This document shows positions 22,596 to 31,024 of a stretch of 37,988 nt of DNA, in pieces. The notes below the pieces were generated by a model. That model did no database searches. It saw only the letters and a list, made by a program, of their open reading frames with translations, and had not been told where the DNA came from. Position 1 is the stretch's first letter, and the number at the start of each line of letters is the position of its first letter. The translations under genes were made by a program, and so were the position numbers. Location of the stretch: the NCBI GenBank assembly GCA_018064755.1, contig JAGHUP010000009.1:69701-107688 (forward strand). Direction: 5' to 3'. The stretch is from Candidatus Crickella equi (GTDB taxonomy: Bacteria > Bacillota > Clostridia > Peptostreptococcales > Anaerovoracaceae).

Positions 22596-23990
22596 TTAAA
22601 CTTCCTTGTTCAGCTTAGCAAGTTCAGCTCTCTCTTCTTCAGTACCGTTAATCATCGCCTCGAACTTCTTAGTGAAGACGAGCAGCAGAGCTCCGATAGC
22701 GAAGATAATGATAGCGGATCCTGTGAATGTTGGGATGAAATTCAGGGACATCCAGTTGTACAGAGGTCCATAAATCAGTCCTGCGAAGAAGATAACCAGA
22801 GGCCATACTCCGAGGAGTGTTCCCAGCAGCTTTTTAGGAGCGTACTCACTGATGAATGAGTTGCCAAGAGGTGAGAAGAATACTTCACCAACAGACATGC
22901 AGAGAGCAGTCAGGATGATGATCCAAATACCTACTGGCTTACCAGTGTTCTTGAAGAGTACTCCACCAAGTGCCATTGCTGCGATAGCAAGACCGAGAAG
23001 CATGATTCCTACGGAAGTCTTAGTCATCATTGACCAGTCTTTATTCTTCTTAGACAGCTTGTTCCAAATAGCTGCGAATACTGGACACAGAATGATGCAG
23101 AGCAGTCCGTTCATTGAGTCGAACCAAGCTGTAGGCATCTCGAATGATCCAATAGTCCAATCAGCCCATCCGAATCCACCCTGTGAAGCAGGTCCGAATT
23201 CGTAGTATGCTGGCATGTATGCCAGGTACCAGAAGAGCCAGAATACTCCAGACAGGAATGTTACCAGGATAATAGCAGCTGTTCTCTTCTTCTCGAGAGA
23301 AGTAAGAGGTCTGAGATCCTCTTCAATATTAGCATTGTTGATATCCTCTGTTCTGTTGTCGATGAGGAAAGGCTTCTTTCCAGCGTCTCCGAGGGACTTC
23401 TGTCCAACGAGCCACCAGATGCAGTCAACTACCATGAGAACTGCGCATACCATGAACATTGTTCTGTATCCGTTAACGCCACCCATTGTAGCAATCAGAG
23501 TAATGAATGTAGTGCCAGTGAAAGATCCGATGTTAACAAATGAATACTGAAGTGAGAATGCAGTAGTCAGAGTTGACTTATCGTTAGCAAACTGTCTTCC
23601 GTTGATTCCGGAAACATTACCCTTGAAGAATCCTGTACCAAGTGCTACGAGAATTACGCACAGCCATACTCCTGTAGTTCCAGTTGCTCTGGAAATTGCG
23701 AAGTAACCTGCTGCCATCATGAGTTCTCCAATTGGAACCAGCAGTCTTGGGCTAATCCATCTATCAGCGATGTATCCACCGATTACAGGTGTGATGTATG
23801 TCCAAGCTACAATCTGTGATGAGAAGAATGCGCCCTGAGCTGTTTCAAGACCCAGACCACCTTCTGCTGCAGCCAGTACGAGGAAAATTGCAATACCCCA
23901 CTTTGCTGTGTAGTATGCAGCTCTTTCAAAAGTGAAGGAGAGGCAGCATACATAATAGCCAAATGGGAACTTCTTAAGTTGTTCTAACAT
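22596..23990 (-). CDS. POT/PTR2 family proton-dependent peptide transporter
   Basis: An integral membrane importer of di- and tripeptides driven by protons. The 464 residues hold about 12 hydrophobic segments. Family patterns include the early ERAAYYTAKWGIAIFL, GGYIADRW and ALGTGFFKGNVSGINGRQF, which corresponds to the PTR2 signature between helices 4 and 5. The later NSFISEYAPKKLLGTLLGVW segment also fits. It sits between prolyl aminopeptidase and a prolidase, which supports import of proline-containing peptides. An SD of AGGAGG precedes the ATG. Confidence 0.9.
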   Translation of the reverse strand: MLEQLKKFPFGYYVCCLSFTFERAAYYTAKWGIAIFLVLAAAEGGLGLETAQGAFFSSQIVAWTYITPVIGGYIADRWISPRLLVPIGELMMAAGYFAISRATGTTGVWLCVILVALGTGFFKGNVSGINGRQFANDKSTLTTAFSLQYSFVNIGSFTGTTFITLIATMGGVNGYRTMFMVCAVLMVVDCIWWLVGQKSLGDAGKKPFLIDNRTEDINNANIEEDLRPLTSLEKKRTAAIILVTFLSGVFWLFWYLAYMPAYYEFGPASQGGFGWADWTIGSFEMPTAWFDSMNGLLCIILCPVFAAIWNKLSKKNKDWSMMTKTSVGIMLLGLAIAAMALGGVLFKNTGKPVGIWIIILTALCMSVGEVFFSPLGNSFISEYAPKKLLGTLLGVWPLVIFFAGLIYGPLYNWMSLNFIPTFTGSAIIIFAIGALLLVFTKKFEAMINGTEEERAELAKLNKEV

Positions 23991-24082
23991 TTTGTTCCTC
24001 CTATTAAAGTGTTAAATAATTTCACACTGCGTAATTGCAGTATTACTAACTTGATTTAATGTGCTAAAGTTAGCAGACCATA

Positions 24083-24976
24083 CTACTTGTCATGTCTGTT
24101 GAGCCAATCAATCAGCACTTCGATATACTCGTCTGTACATTCGTGGAAGCATGTATGTCTTGAGTCTGCGAACATATGCCACTCAGCGTTAGGAATGTTG
24201 TCATACATATCCTTAGCAACGATTGGTGAACACAAATCTTCTGCTCCGTTCAGTATCAGGCAAGGTGTATCAATGCTCTTTCTCTTCTCAGAGTAGTCAT
24301 AATCTCTAAGTGAACCTGATGGTGTAAATTCATTATCTCCCCAGCCATACAGATAAGCTTCTCCGCCAGACTTCTTAGGTCTTCTCATGCACTCAGGATC
24401 CTTCTCCGTATATACCGGATTGCAGTATCTAATCATGAACTCATCATTAGCCTTCTCATATGCTTCGCCGGAATAGTTGCCTGTTCTCTCAGCTTCTGCG
24501 ATTGCATCCTGTGCTTCCTTGGACAGATACTTCATTCTTCTGTGGTGTTCTGCTGTCCAGATTGCATTGTGTGAAAGCGTGCTGGATAGAATAAACGACT
24601 TAACACCCTTGTGATCATAATCGCAAGCATAAATGAAACACATCATTCCACCCCATGATTGTCCAAGAATATGACATTCATCTAATCCAAGATGCTCTCT
24701 CAGAGCAACAAGCTCATTCATCCAAGTTTCTTTAACCCATAATTCAGGGCATCCGTCTAGGTATGAGTTACCACAACCAATCTGGTCATACATAATCAGC
24801 TGTCTGTCGTCCATATCTGCAACGCAGTCGAGAATTTCGAAATAGTTATGCGTTGAACCAGGACCACCATGAAGGAGAATCAATGGAGCTTTGCCATTGT
24901 CCTTCTTCTCTCCTACGATTCTGTAGTATGTTTTATGTCCAAGATAAGGCATATAACCTTCAGTAATCTTAGCCAT
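24083..24976 (-). CDS. Proline iminopeptidase (prolyl aminopeptidase)
   Basis: An alpha/beta hydrolase that removes N-terminal proline from peptides. The 297 residues include the oxyanion HGGPGSTHNYFE motif that is characteristic of S33 peptidases. The nucleophile elbow is GQSWGGMM, a late Asp occurs in LNGAEDLCSP, and His in DSRHTCFHE. I start at the ATG at 24976 with AGAGG about 6 bases before it; the frame upstream to 24997 begins with a TTG and has no ribosome site. It is the first gene of the operon with the transporter and M24 peptidase and is divergent from the gntR regulator. Confidence 0.92.
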   Translation of the reverse strand: MAKITEGYMPYLGHKTYYRIVGEKKDNGKAPLILLHGGPGSTHNYFEILDCVADMDDRQLIMYDQIGCGNSYLDGCPELWVKETWMNELVALREHLGLDECHILGQSWGGMMCFIYACDYDHKGVKSFILSSTLSHNAIWTAEHHRRMKYLSKEAQDAIAEAERTGNYSGEAYEKANDEFMIRYCNPVYTEKDPECMRRPKKSGGEAYLYGWGDNEFTPSGSLRDYDYSEKRKSIDTPCLILNGAEDLCSPIVAKDMYDNIPNAEWHMFADSRHTCFHECTDEYIEVLIDWLNRHDK

Positions 24977-25010
24977 CTCATTACCTCTTTTCTTCAATAA
25001 CCAATTATAA

Positions 25011-25026
25011 ATTATTAATAATTAAT
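25011..25026. promoter_or_regulatory. Candidate operator in the prolyl aminopeptidase / gntR divergent region
   Basis: ATTATTAATAATTAAT differs at three positions from ATTATTGATTATCAAT, the core of the palindrome before pepT. It lies between the two divergent genes, where the GntR protein would be expected to act on itself and on the peptidase operon. Confidence 0.45.
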
Positions 25027-25106
25027 CTTTTATCGATTTTATTACACCTGCGACTCCAGGTCAATAAACAATATTCAGATTGTGTGGAATTTTTCTGTTT
25101 TTTTGA

Positions 25107-25112
25107 TATAAT
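25107..25112 (+). promoter_or_regulatory. -10 element of the gntR gene
   Basis: TATAAT at 31 bases before the ATG. No convincing -35 is at the proper distance (TGTGGA is 18 bases upstream), so activation or weak expression is possible. AAAGGGA serves as the ribosome site. Confidence 0.5.
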
Positions 25113-25142
25113 TTACCCAATTGATAATAGAAAGGGATTACT

Positions 25143-25847
25143 ATGCACAACATTATTCATGCAACATTACGTGAACAGGTTGCTGATGCAATCAGAGTAA
25201 AAATAATCAAGCACGAACTTGAACCGGGGCAGAGAATCATCGAGTCCGATATTGCACAGACATTCGGTGTCAGTCACGGTCCTGTAAGAGAAGCGCTGCG
25301 TCAGCTTGAGCAGGAAGGAATTGTTGAATATACTCGTAATGCAGGTTGTTCTGTAAGAAAGCTTGATATCGTTGAGATTATCGAGGTTCTTATGATTAGA
25401 TGCAGCATTGAATATTCTTCAGTCAAGGCTATCCAGGGCAACATTTCCGAAGAAGCTCTGTCTGATTTCGCAGAGGTTCTGGATATGATGAAACGTTCTG
25501 CATCAATTACTGATTCAGACCCTGAAGAAATAGATGCTGAGTTCCATAGAATTCTGATTCTGAATTCAAACATGCCGCACCTTATCAAACTGTGGGATTC
25601 ATATGAATATGTCATGCTCTTCACATTCTCCAATGTTGTCGACTATGATGAATATATGGCACTACAGTTCTATAACAATCACAAAGTTATTTATGATGCT
25701 TTTGCAACAAGAAACTGCGACAAGATATGCAAGGCTATATATGATCATTACATCAGCACTATTACTAAAATGCTTGCTTCCAACAATATGACAGAAGATG
25801 ATCTGCCATTCTCCCTGGATATTATCAAACCTTGTTACAGCAAATAA
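25143..25847 (+). CDS. GntR family transcriptional regulator, FCD (FadR) subfamily
   Basis: A DNA-binding regulator of 234 residues. The N-terminal winged helix has the GntR pattern LREQVADAIRVKIIKHELEPG, then GVSHGPVREALRQLEQEGIV. The C-terminal all-helical FCD domain, about 85-220, contains DAEFHRILI, the conserved D..FH pattern in which Asp and His bind a metal in this family. It is the only regulator in the window and lies inside the peptide-utilisation block, divergent from prolyl aminopeptidase. The ligand is unknown; a peptide or proline-related acid is an inference from context. Confidence 0.92.
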   Translation: MHNIIHATLREQVADAIRVKIIKHELEPGQRIIESDIAQTFGVSHGPVREALRQLEQEGIVEYTRNAGCSVRKLDIVEIIEVLMIRCSIEYSSVKAIQGNISEEALSDFAEVLDMMKRSASITDSDPEEIDAEFHRILILNSNMPHLIKLWDSYEYVMLFTFSNVVDYDEYMALQFYNNHKVIYDAFATRNCDKICKAIYDHYISTITKMLASNNMTEDDLPFSLDIIKPCYSK

Positions 25848-25874
25848 ATCATTCGATGAAATAATGAATTATAA

Positions 25875-25910
25875 AAGAACGCCAGACCAAGATATTGGTC
25901 TGGCGTTCTT
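25875..25910. terminator. Bidirectional terminator, gntR and pepP
   Basis: AAGAACGCCAGACC and GGTCTGGCGTTCTT form a 14-bp stem with an 8-base loop. It lies between the convergent stops of gntR (plus) and the aminopeptidase P gene (minus), so it can serve both. Confidence 0.88.
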
Positions 25911-25938
25911 CATGTGATATGAAAAATGTATTAGCTTA

Positions 25939-27723
25939 TTATATTGCGCGAGTATATTTCTCTAAGAATACCCTCTCCTCTTCATCAAGATGTGGAGCAA
26001 GCTTCTCATATACAGACTTATGATAATCGTTCAGCATTTTCTTGTCCTCTGCTGTCATAATATCCGGATTAATTGCATCCAGGTCGAATGGGATGAAAGT
26101 AATAGGCTCGAAGTACATAAACTGTCCGTACTCATTTCTCTCTCCCTTGCAACAAAGGATTTCATTTTCCAAACGAACACCATGTGAACCCTCAATATAA
26201 ATGCCAGGTTCGTCTGTGATAATCATATTCTCATGGAAAGGCTCAACCTCGTGACTACGATGCTGCCATCTGAATCCCGATGGTGCTTCATGGATATTGA
26301 GCAGGTATCCTACCCCATGTCCCGTGCCATGGTTGAAGTTCATATTACGGTCCCAGAATGGCTTTCTTGCCAGTAGGTCAAGGTTCATTCCGTTAGCACC
26401 CTCCATGAACTTAACGTTTGCAAGGCTCAGGTTACTGATTGCAACTAGAGTGAAATGATCTTTCATAATCTGTGACACTTCGCCCAACGCATAAGTTCTG
26501 GTAATATCTGTTGATCCTTCGTAGAATCCAGCGCCTGTATCTGTAAGGAAGAAGTTTCCTTCTTTGATTACTACGTCAGTCTCAGGTGATGAGCTGTAGT
26601 GTACGATGGCTGCATGCTCTCCATATGAAGAAATAGGTGCAAAGCTCTGACGAATGTAATTGCCCTGCTCGATTCTGAGTTCTTCTAGCTTGTCCATTGC
26701 GCTCATCTCAGAAATCTCAATCTTATTGTAGTTTTCCTTAACCCATTTCATGAACTTAACATGAGCAATGCTGTCCTTAATCTGAGCTACTTTGATATTA
26801 GCCAGCTCAACATCGTTCTTGATTGCTTTCATCAGGATTTCTGGGTTGCGTGCCTTAATCAGCTTGGCTGTTGCCGGAATGTTGTTATACATTGCGTAAT
26901 TGAGTTTGCCATAGTCAATCATTACTGAGACACCACCCAGATTGCAAACGTCCTTGTAAATATCATTATATGGATGGAATACGACGCCGTCTGCTGCGAG
27001 AGTTTTCTTCATATCGGCATCAAACTTATTCTCATCTGCGTACAACTCTACCTTGTCCATCTTTACAATGGCATATCCGAGTACCATTGGGAAAAAGTCG
27101 ATATCATTGCCGCGGAAATTAAAGAGCCATCCCAGATCGTCGAGTGTTGTCAGGATGTGTGCATCTGCTCCCACTTTCTTCATCTCTTCACGTACTCTTG
27201 AGAGCTTGCTTTCTGTTGTTTCACCGGAATACTTAACGTCAAGCAAAAATGCAGGTTCTGTTGATAGGGAAGGTCTATCAGTCCAGATTTCATCAATCAG
27301 ATCTTCTGAATAAACTACCTTGGCATCCTTTCTTGATGCAATGTCCGCATATTCCTGTCCCTCTCCTACCGATACCGTGCGTCCATCAAATCCAAGAACC
27401 ATTCCTGGCTGCAAGATACCTTCGAGATAATCAACCATTGCAGGAACGCCTGGCTCACCAATCTTCATCAGCTCAACTGTTGTTCCCTTTAGCTGGATTT
27501 CGCCTTGAATGAAGAAACGACCATCTACCCACAAACGCGCCTCATCCTTGGTAAAGACTGCTATTCCGCCTTCTCCAGTAAATCCTGTAATATACTCAAT
27601 CGTCTTGAAGTGAGCACCAACATATTCACTCTGGTGAAAGTCTGCCGTTGGAACTACATAAACATCGATGCCCTTTTCGAGCATTTTACTGCGCAAACAT
27701 ACTACTCTGTCCTTAATTTCCAT
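25939..27723 (-). CDS. Aminopeptidase P family protein, long three-domain form
   Basis: A metallopeptidase that removes an N-terminal residue preceding proline. At 594 residues it is the long form with two creatinase-type N-terminal domains, the M24 catalytic domain and a C-terminal extension. Ligands are visible in FFLTDTGAGFYEGSTDITRT (two Asp), NHGTGHGVGYLLNIHE (His), IITDEPGIY (Glu) and GVRLENEIL (Glu). It is transcribed from its own promoter at 27774-27802 with an operator-like palindrome at the transcription start. With PepQ-like, prolyl aminopeptidase and PepT it completes a proline-peptide hydrolysis set. Confidence 0.93.
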   Translation of the reverse strand: MEIKDRVVCLRSKMLEKGIDVYVVPTADFHQSEYVGAHFKTIEYITGFTGEGGIAVFTKDEARLWVDGRFFIQGEIQLKGTTVELMKIGEPGVPAMVDYLEGILQPGMVLGFDGRTVSVGEGQEYADIASRKDAKVVYSEDLIDEIWTDRPSLSTEPAFLLDVKYSGETTESKLSRVREEMKKVGADAHILTTLDDLGWLFNFRGNDIDFFPMVLGYAIVKMDKVELYADENKFDADMKKTLAADGVVFHPYNDIYKDVCNLGGVSVMIDYGKLNYAMYNNIPATAKLIKARNPEILMKAIKNDVELANIKVAQIKDSIAHVKFMKWVKENYNKIEISEMSAMDKLEELRIEQGNYIRQSFAPISSYGEHAAIVHYSSSPETDVVIKEGNFFLTDTGAGFYEGSTDITRTYALGEVSQIMKDHFTLVAISNLSLANVKFMEGANGMNLDLLARKPFWDRNMNFNHGTGHGVGYLLNIHEAPSGFRWQHRSHEVEPFHENMIITDEPGIYIEGSHGVRLENEILCCKGERNEYGQFMYFEPITFIPFDLDAINPDIMTAEDKKMLNDYHKSVYEKLAPHLDEEERVFLEKYTRAI

Positions 27724-27738
27724 ATTTTCACCTTCTTC

Positions 27739-27802
27739 AAATTATTGATTATTGATAATTTTAATACACCGAAATTATACGCCTGTGTTTTTCATTATAC
27801 AA
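27739..27802 (-). promoter_or_regulatory. pepP-type gene promoter with downstream operator-like palindrome
   Basis: On the minus strand TTGTAT (27797-27802), a 17-base spacer and TATAAT (27774-27779) form a good promoter. Just downstream, around the expected start of transcription (27740-27763), lies AAATTATTGATTATTG followed by ATAATTT, sharing the core ATTATTGATTAT with the palindrome before pepT. A repressor bound there would block the start. Confidence 0.65.
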
Positions 27803-27813
27803 GCGCATTTAAT

Positions 27814-27990
27814 CTAGCCGACAAGTATCATATATACATAAGCGCCGCCACCGAGTGTTGCGAGAAAACCAATCAGATTGGTTACCAACGCTTTGGTATC
27901 TCCTTTTGCATTCTCAATCCCCTTAAAGAAGTATGAGGCTACAGCCAGCCATATAATTGCAAATATTACAATCTTATATCTAAATGCCAT
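27814..27990 (-). CDS. Small two-helix membrane protein
   Basis: A 58-residue protein with an AAGGAGAG ribosome site about 6 bases before the ATG. It has two hydrophobic segments: residues about 6-22 (KIVIFAIIWLAVASYFF) and 36-57 (LVTNLIGFLATLGGGA and on), with a polar loop KGIENAKGDTK between. The family is not recognised. It follows the DMT remnant by 13 bases and precedes the aminopeptidase P promoter. Confidence 0.7.
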   Translation of the reverse strand: MAFRYKIVIFAIIWLAVASYFFKGIENAKGDTKALVTNLIGFLATLGGGAYVYMILVG

Positions 27991-28003
27991 AATTCTCTCC
28001 TTT

Positions 28004-28534
28004 TTATAAATTTAACAGAATGATTGCGACCACAGCCATAGCCATTCCGAGATAATCCTTTCTATTAAGCTGTTCATGCATCACTGCAAGATTCACAAAA
28101 TTTACAATCAGAATAACGCCAAAGCCAAAGATGATGTAAGCCATATAGGCTGGCACTGTGTATATGCTACGTATTAGTAAATCCGTCGAAAGATAGTTAG
28201 CTATGCCCAGTGCAACACCACAACCCACATCGTATTTGTTAATTCTCTCCCCTTTAAATACACACAATGCGATGCATATTATCTGAGCTACCAAGAAGGT
28301 CAAACATACAAAAACACTTTCATACGCATGATTGCAATATGCCTCAAAGAATTTGGACATCATGTCCCCTATTCCACCAGCTACAACCATCGGTATCAAC
28401 AGCCAACGAGATTTCATCGTCATGTCCACTGGCTTTGGCCACGCGATGACAAGCAGTGTTGCAAACGATACCGCTATACCAGCTATCTGCGCAAAATCCG
28501 CGGTTTCGTGAAAGATTACTATTGATCGGATTCT
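28004..28534 (-). pseudogene. 5'-truncated DMT/EamA transporter
   Basis: The frame opens after a TAA at 28535-28537. It reads FHETADFAQIAGIAVSFATL before the first ATG at 28429, matching the end of a first EamA repeat (helix 5). The second EamA repeat is complete, from MKSRWLLIPMVVAGG to KDYLGMAMAVVAIILLNL. About 100 residues of the first repeat are missing, and no start codon precedes the helix-5 residues. The 141 residues from the ATG at 28429 could still be made as a half-size protein, but no ribosome site is visible. I call it a remnant, with an expressed half-transporter as the alternative. Confidence 0.65.
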
Positions 28535-28686
28535 TTAGAATCTTCCTTAACTGAGAATTCCTTCCCATAATACAGATTATTAAGCTCTACCTTGGTTCTC
28601 TGATCCATATTGGACCACGCCTTTCTTGAACCCAGTATGATGAGTCCCAATAATACTATGCCTCCAACAATAAACAGTAATTTCAT
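28519..28686 (-). CDS. Small single-pass membrane protein
   Basis: A 55-residue protein with an AGGAGAAGG ribosome site before the ATG. Residues 2-19 are a strong membrane segment (KLLFIVGGIVLLGLIILG). A cytosolic polar tail follows (RKAWSNMDQRTK, then ending KEDSKESDQ). Its last codons overlap the open frame of the truncated transporter, so it occupies the place where the missing N-terminal half would have been. The family is not recognised. Confidence 0.65.
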   Translation of the reverse strand: MKLLFIVGGIVLLGLIILGSRKAWSNMDQRTKVELNNLYYGKEFSVKEDSKESDQ

Positions 28687-28739
28687 ATAAGCCTTCTCCT
28701 CGTCATTAAAATAATTTCATACGCAATATACCTTTAATA

Positions 28740-29645
28740 TTAGGGCTTGATTTCTCCGCCATTTCTGTCACTTACTTCTTCTACATAACTCTCATCGATG
28801 AACAATTTAGAAAAGCCATTACCTCTAATTTCACTGACTGATGAAATAGTAATAAATGCATTTTCATCAATATCCAATATTATTCTCTTTACATTATTAA
28901 CAACACGGTTATTTACTACCGTATATACAACATCAAGTTTTTCTTGCAAATAACCGCTAACACCTGCCAGCAGTGTTGTGCCAAATCCCAGTTTAAGCAA
29001 TTCTTCGTTAATCTCTCTATTCCTGTGGCTGAAGATAATCAATTGAACACCACCCTGGTTCATTGTCAGCATCTTATCCATTACCAGCGAATAAATCAAG
29101 GCATACAGAATTCCAAGGATTACGCCATTCGTTGATGTGAACGGAATCTGGCACAGAAAAATCGCAATATCTATCGCTGACAACATCGTCGGAATTTTCC
29201 ATCCGAATTTCTTATTCAGAATAATCGGAGGAACATCAATTCCACCAGTCGATCCGCCCATCCTAATTACCATGCCTATACCTACACCATCCAGAATGGC
29301 AGCACAAATTGCTGCAACTAGCGGATCATCAACCAGATTCTGCAACGCATCTAGATTGTAAAAAAGCTGTAGAAAAATCGGATACGCAAAACTTCCTATT
29401 GCAATGCTTGCTGCGAACTTCCTTCCCAACAGGATAGCACCAATAACAAATAGAGAAATATTAATAACATAAACCGCAGGACTAATTCCAACTCCCAAAA
29501 AATGATTGACAATCCTGCCTATACCTGTCACTCCGGCAACTACCATATTATATGGCAACGCAAAGCAAGCCATAGCCATACAGCTCATCGCCGTTCCTAG
29601 CAGTATCTGAATAACGTCTACTATATATTTTTCTATCTTCTTCAT
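28740..29645 (-). CDS. YitT family membrane protein
   Basis: A 301-residue membrane protein with five to six hydrophobic segments in the first about 200 residues (ALPYNMVVAGVTGIGRI, MGGSTGGIDVPPIIL). A C-terminal DUF2179 domain follows (about 215-290, with VVNNRVVNNVKRIILDID and ENAFITISSVSEIRGNGF). The GGSTGG motif is typical of YitT. Function in this family is unsettled; transport is likely. It is divergent from pepT, and the two share a palindrome. Confidence 0.9.
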   Translation of the reverse strand: MKKIEKYIVDVIQILLGTAMSCMAMACFALPYNMVVAGVTGIGRIVNHFLGVGISPAVYVINISLFVIGAILLGRKFAASIAIGSFAYPIFLQLFYNLDALQNLVDDPLVAAICAAILDGVGIGMVIRMGGSTGGIDVPPIILNKKFGWKIPTMLSAIDIAIFLCQIPFTSTNGVILGILYALIYSLVMDKMLTMNQGGVQLIIFSHRNREINEELLKLGFGTTLLAGVSGYLQEKLDVVYTVVNNRVVNNVKRIILDIDENAFITISSVSEIRGNGFSKLFIDESYVEEVSDRNGGEIKP

Positions 29646-29660
29646 AATATACAGTGTACT

Positions 29661-29689
29661 ATAATATTATTGATTATCAATAATATTAT
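29661..29689. promoter_or_regulatory. Perfect 29-bp palindrome between yitT and pepT
   Basis: Arms ATAATATTATTGAT and ATCAATAATATTAT are exact complements of 14 bp each, around one central T. It sits about 16 bases before the yitT ATG and about 23 bases before a TATAAT for pepT (29712-29717). The length and symmetry suit a dimeric regulator. A shared core appears before pepP and in the gntR region. Confidence 0.75.
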
Positions 29690-29741
29690 GCAAGGATTAT
29701 TATGGAAATGATATAATTAATGTGATAAAGGAGGTTTCATT

Positions 29742-30950
29742 ATGAAATCATACGAAAGACTTCTTCAATATATTAAGTTTAGAACTCCGAGTGACGAAAA
29801 CAGTGAATCCGTACCATCCAGCCAATGCCAATTTGCCCTTGCTGAATATCTCGTTAATGAGCTGCACGAACTTGGTGTTAGTGATGCGATTTGTGACGAG
29901 CACTGTTATGTATATGGACACATTCCTGCTAGCGATGGATATGAAAATTCAACAGCTATTGGTTTTATCGCACATATGGATACCGTGTCGGATTTCTGCG
30001 ACCACGATGTCAATCCGCAGATTATAAGGAATTATGATGGTGGCGATGTTGTTCTCGGAACAAGCGGCCTAGTCCTCAGCCCTAACCTATTTCCTCATTT
30101 ACCATCACTCAGAGGTAGAACTCTACTGACTACAGACGGCACTACCATACTTGGCGGAGATGACAAAGCCGGTATTGCTGAAATAATGACGGCAATTGAG
30201 AACCTTAGAGATATGCCACATGGACCAATATCTATTGCGTTCACCCCGGATGAAGAAATAGGAACAGGTGCTCAACACTTTGACGTTGAGAAATTTCATG
30301 CCAAGTATGCATATACTCTAGATGGAGATACAGAAGGCGAAATACAGTTTGAAACCTTCAATGCTGCCAAGGCCAAAGTGTTCTTCAAGGGTGAAAATGT
30401 TCATCCCGGATCTGCTAAGAATATAATGATTAATGCATCACACATTGCTATGGAATTTAACAGCATGCTGCCTGCATGTGAAAGACCTGAACACACAGAA
30501 GATTTTGAAGGCTTTTATCATTTAACCTCCATGAATGGTTCTGTTTCAGAAGCCGAGCTTAACTACATTATTAGAGATCACGACGCAAGCAAATTTGATT
30601 TTCGTCAGCAAACAATGCAGCATGTTGCCAAACTCCTTAACGAGAAATATGGTGATGGTACCGTAACGCTGAACATTAAACAGCAGTATCGTAATATGGC
30701 TGAAGTCATAGAAAAATGTCCTGAGGTAATCGAAAAAGCAAGAGCTGCCTGTATCGCTGTTGGACTAAAACCTTTAGCCGTTCCTGTAAGAGGCGGCACC
30801 GATGGCAGTCAACTAAGCTATATGGGTCTGCCTTGTCCAAACCTCGGTACTGGAGGCCATGCATATCACGGACCTTATGAGCACACAACCTTCGAAGGTA
30901 TGGATAAATCAGTTGAATTAATACTTGCATTGATTAAGGAATATATCTAA
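29742..30950 (+). CDS. pepT: Peptidase T (tripeptide aminopeptidase)
   Basis: A zinc aminopeptidase of the M20B family that removes the N-terminal residue from tripeptides. The 402 residues are normal for PepT. Metal-site motifs are visible: IAHMDTVSD (His, Asp), LGGDDKAGIAEI (bridging Asp), TPDEEIGTGAQHFD (catalytic Glu and ligand Glu) and LDGDTEGEI. The C-terminal half has VRGGTDGSQLSYMGLPCPN and GTGGHAYHGPYEH. A strong AAGGAGG precedes the ATG. It is divergent from yitT. Confidence 0.95.
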   Translation: MKSYERLLQYIKFRTPSDENSESVPSSQCQFALAEYLVNELHELGVSDAICDEHCYVYGHIPASDGYENSTAIGFIAHMDTVSDFCDHDVNPQIIRNYDGGDVVLGTSGLVLSPNLFPHLPSLRGRTLLTTDGTTILGGDDKAGIAEIMTAIENLRDMPHGPISIAFTPDEEIGTGAQHFDVEKFHAKYAYTLDGDTEGEIQFETFNAAKAKVFFKGENVHPGSAKNIMINASHIAMEFNSMLPACERPEHTEDFEGFYHLTSMNGSVSEAELNYIIRDHDASKFDFRQQTMQHVAKLLNEKYGDGTVTLNIKQQYRNMAEVIEKCPEVIEKARAACIAVGLKPLAVPVRGGTDGSQLSYMGLPCPNLGTGGHAYHGPYEHTTFEGMDKSVELILALIKEYI

Positions 30951-30968
30951 TATAATCCATGCAACAAA

Positions 30969-31000
30969 AGAGAGGATTCGCAATTACGCGAGCCCTCTCT
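30969..31000 (+). terminator. Terminator of pepT
   Basis: AGAGAGG and CCCTCTCT arms with an inner TCGC/GCGA pairing form a stem-loop 18 bases after the pepT stop. TATATAT follows in place of a T-run. It is close to the promoter of the next gene. Confidence 0.6.
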
Positions 31001-31009
31001 CTATATATA

Positions 31010-31018
31010 TGATACAAT
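31010..31018 (+). promoter_or_regulatory. Extended -10 promoter of the EamA gene
   Basis: TGATACAAT is an extended -10 (TGN followed by TACAAT) with no -35 at 17 bases upstream, where the pepT terminator lies. The expected start of transcription, about 7 bases past the element, falls on the ATG at 31025, so the message may be leaderless. Confidence 0.5.
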
Positions 31019-31024
31019 AGTGCT

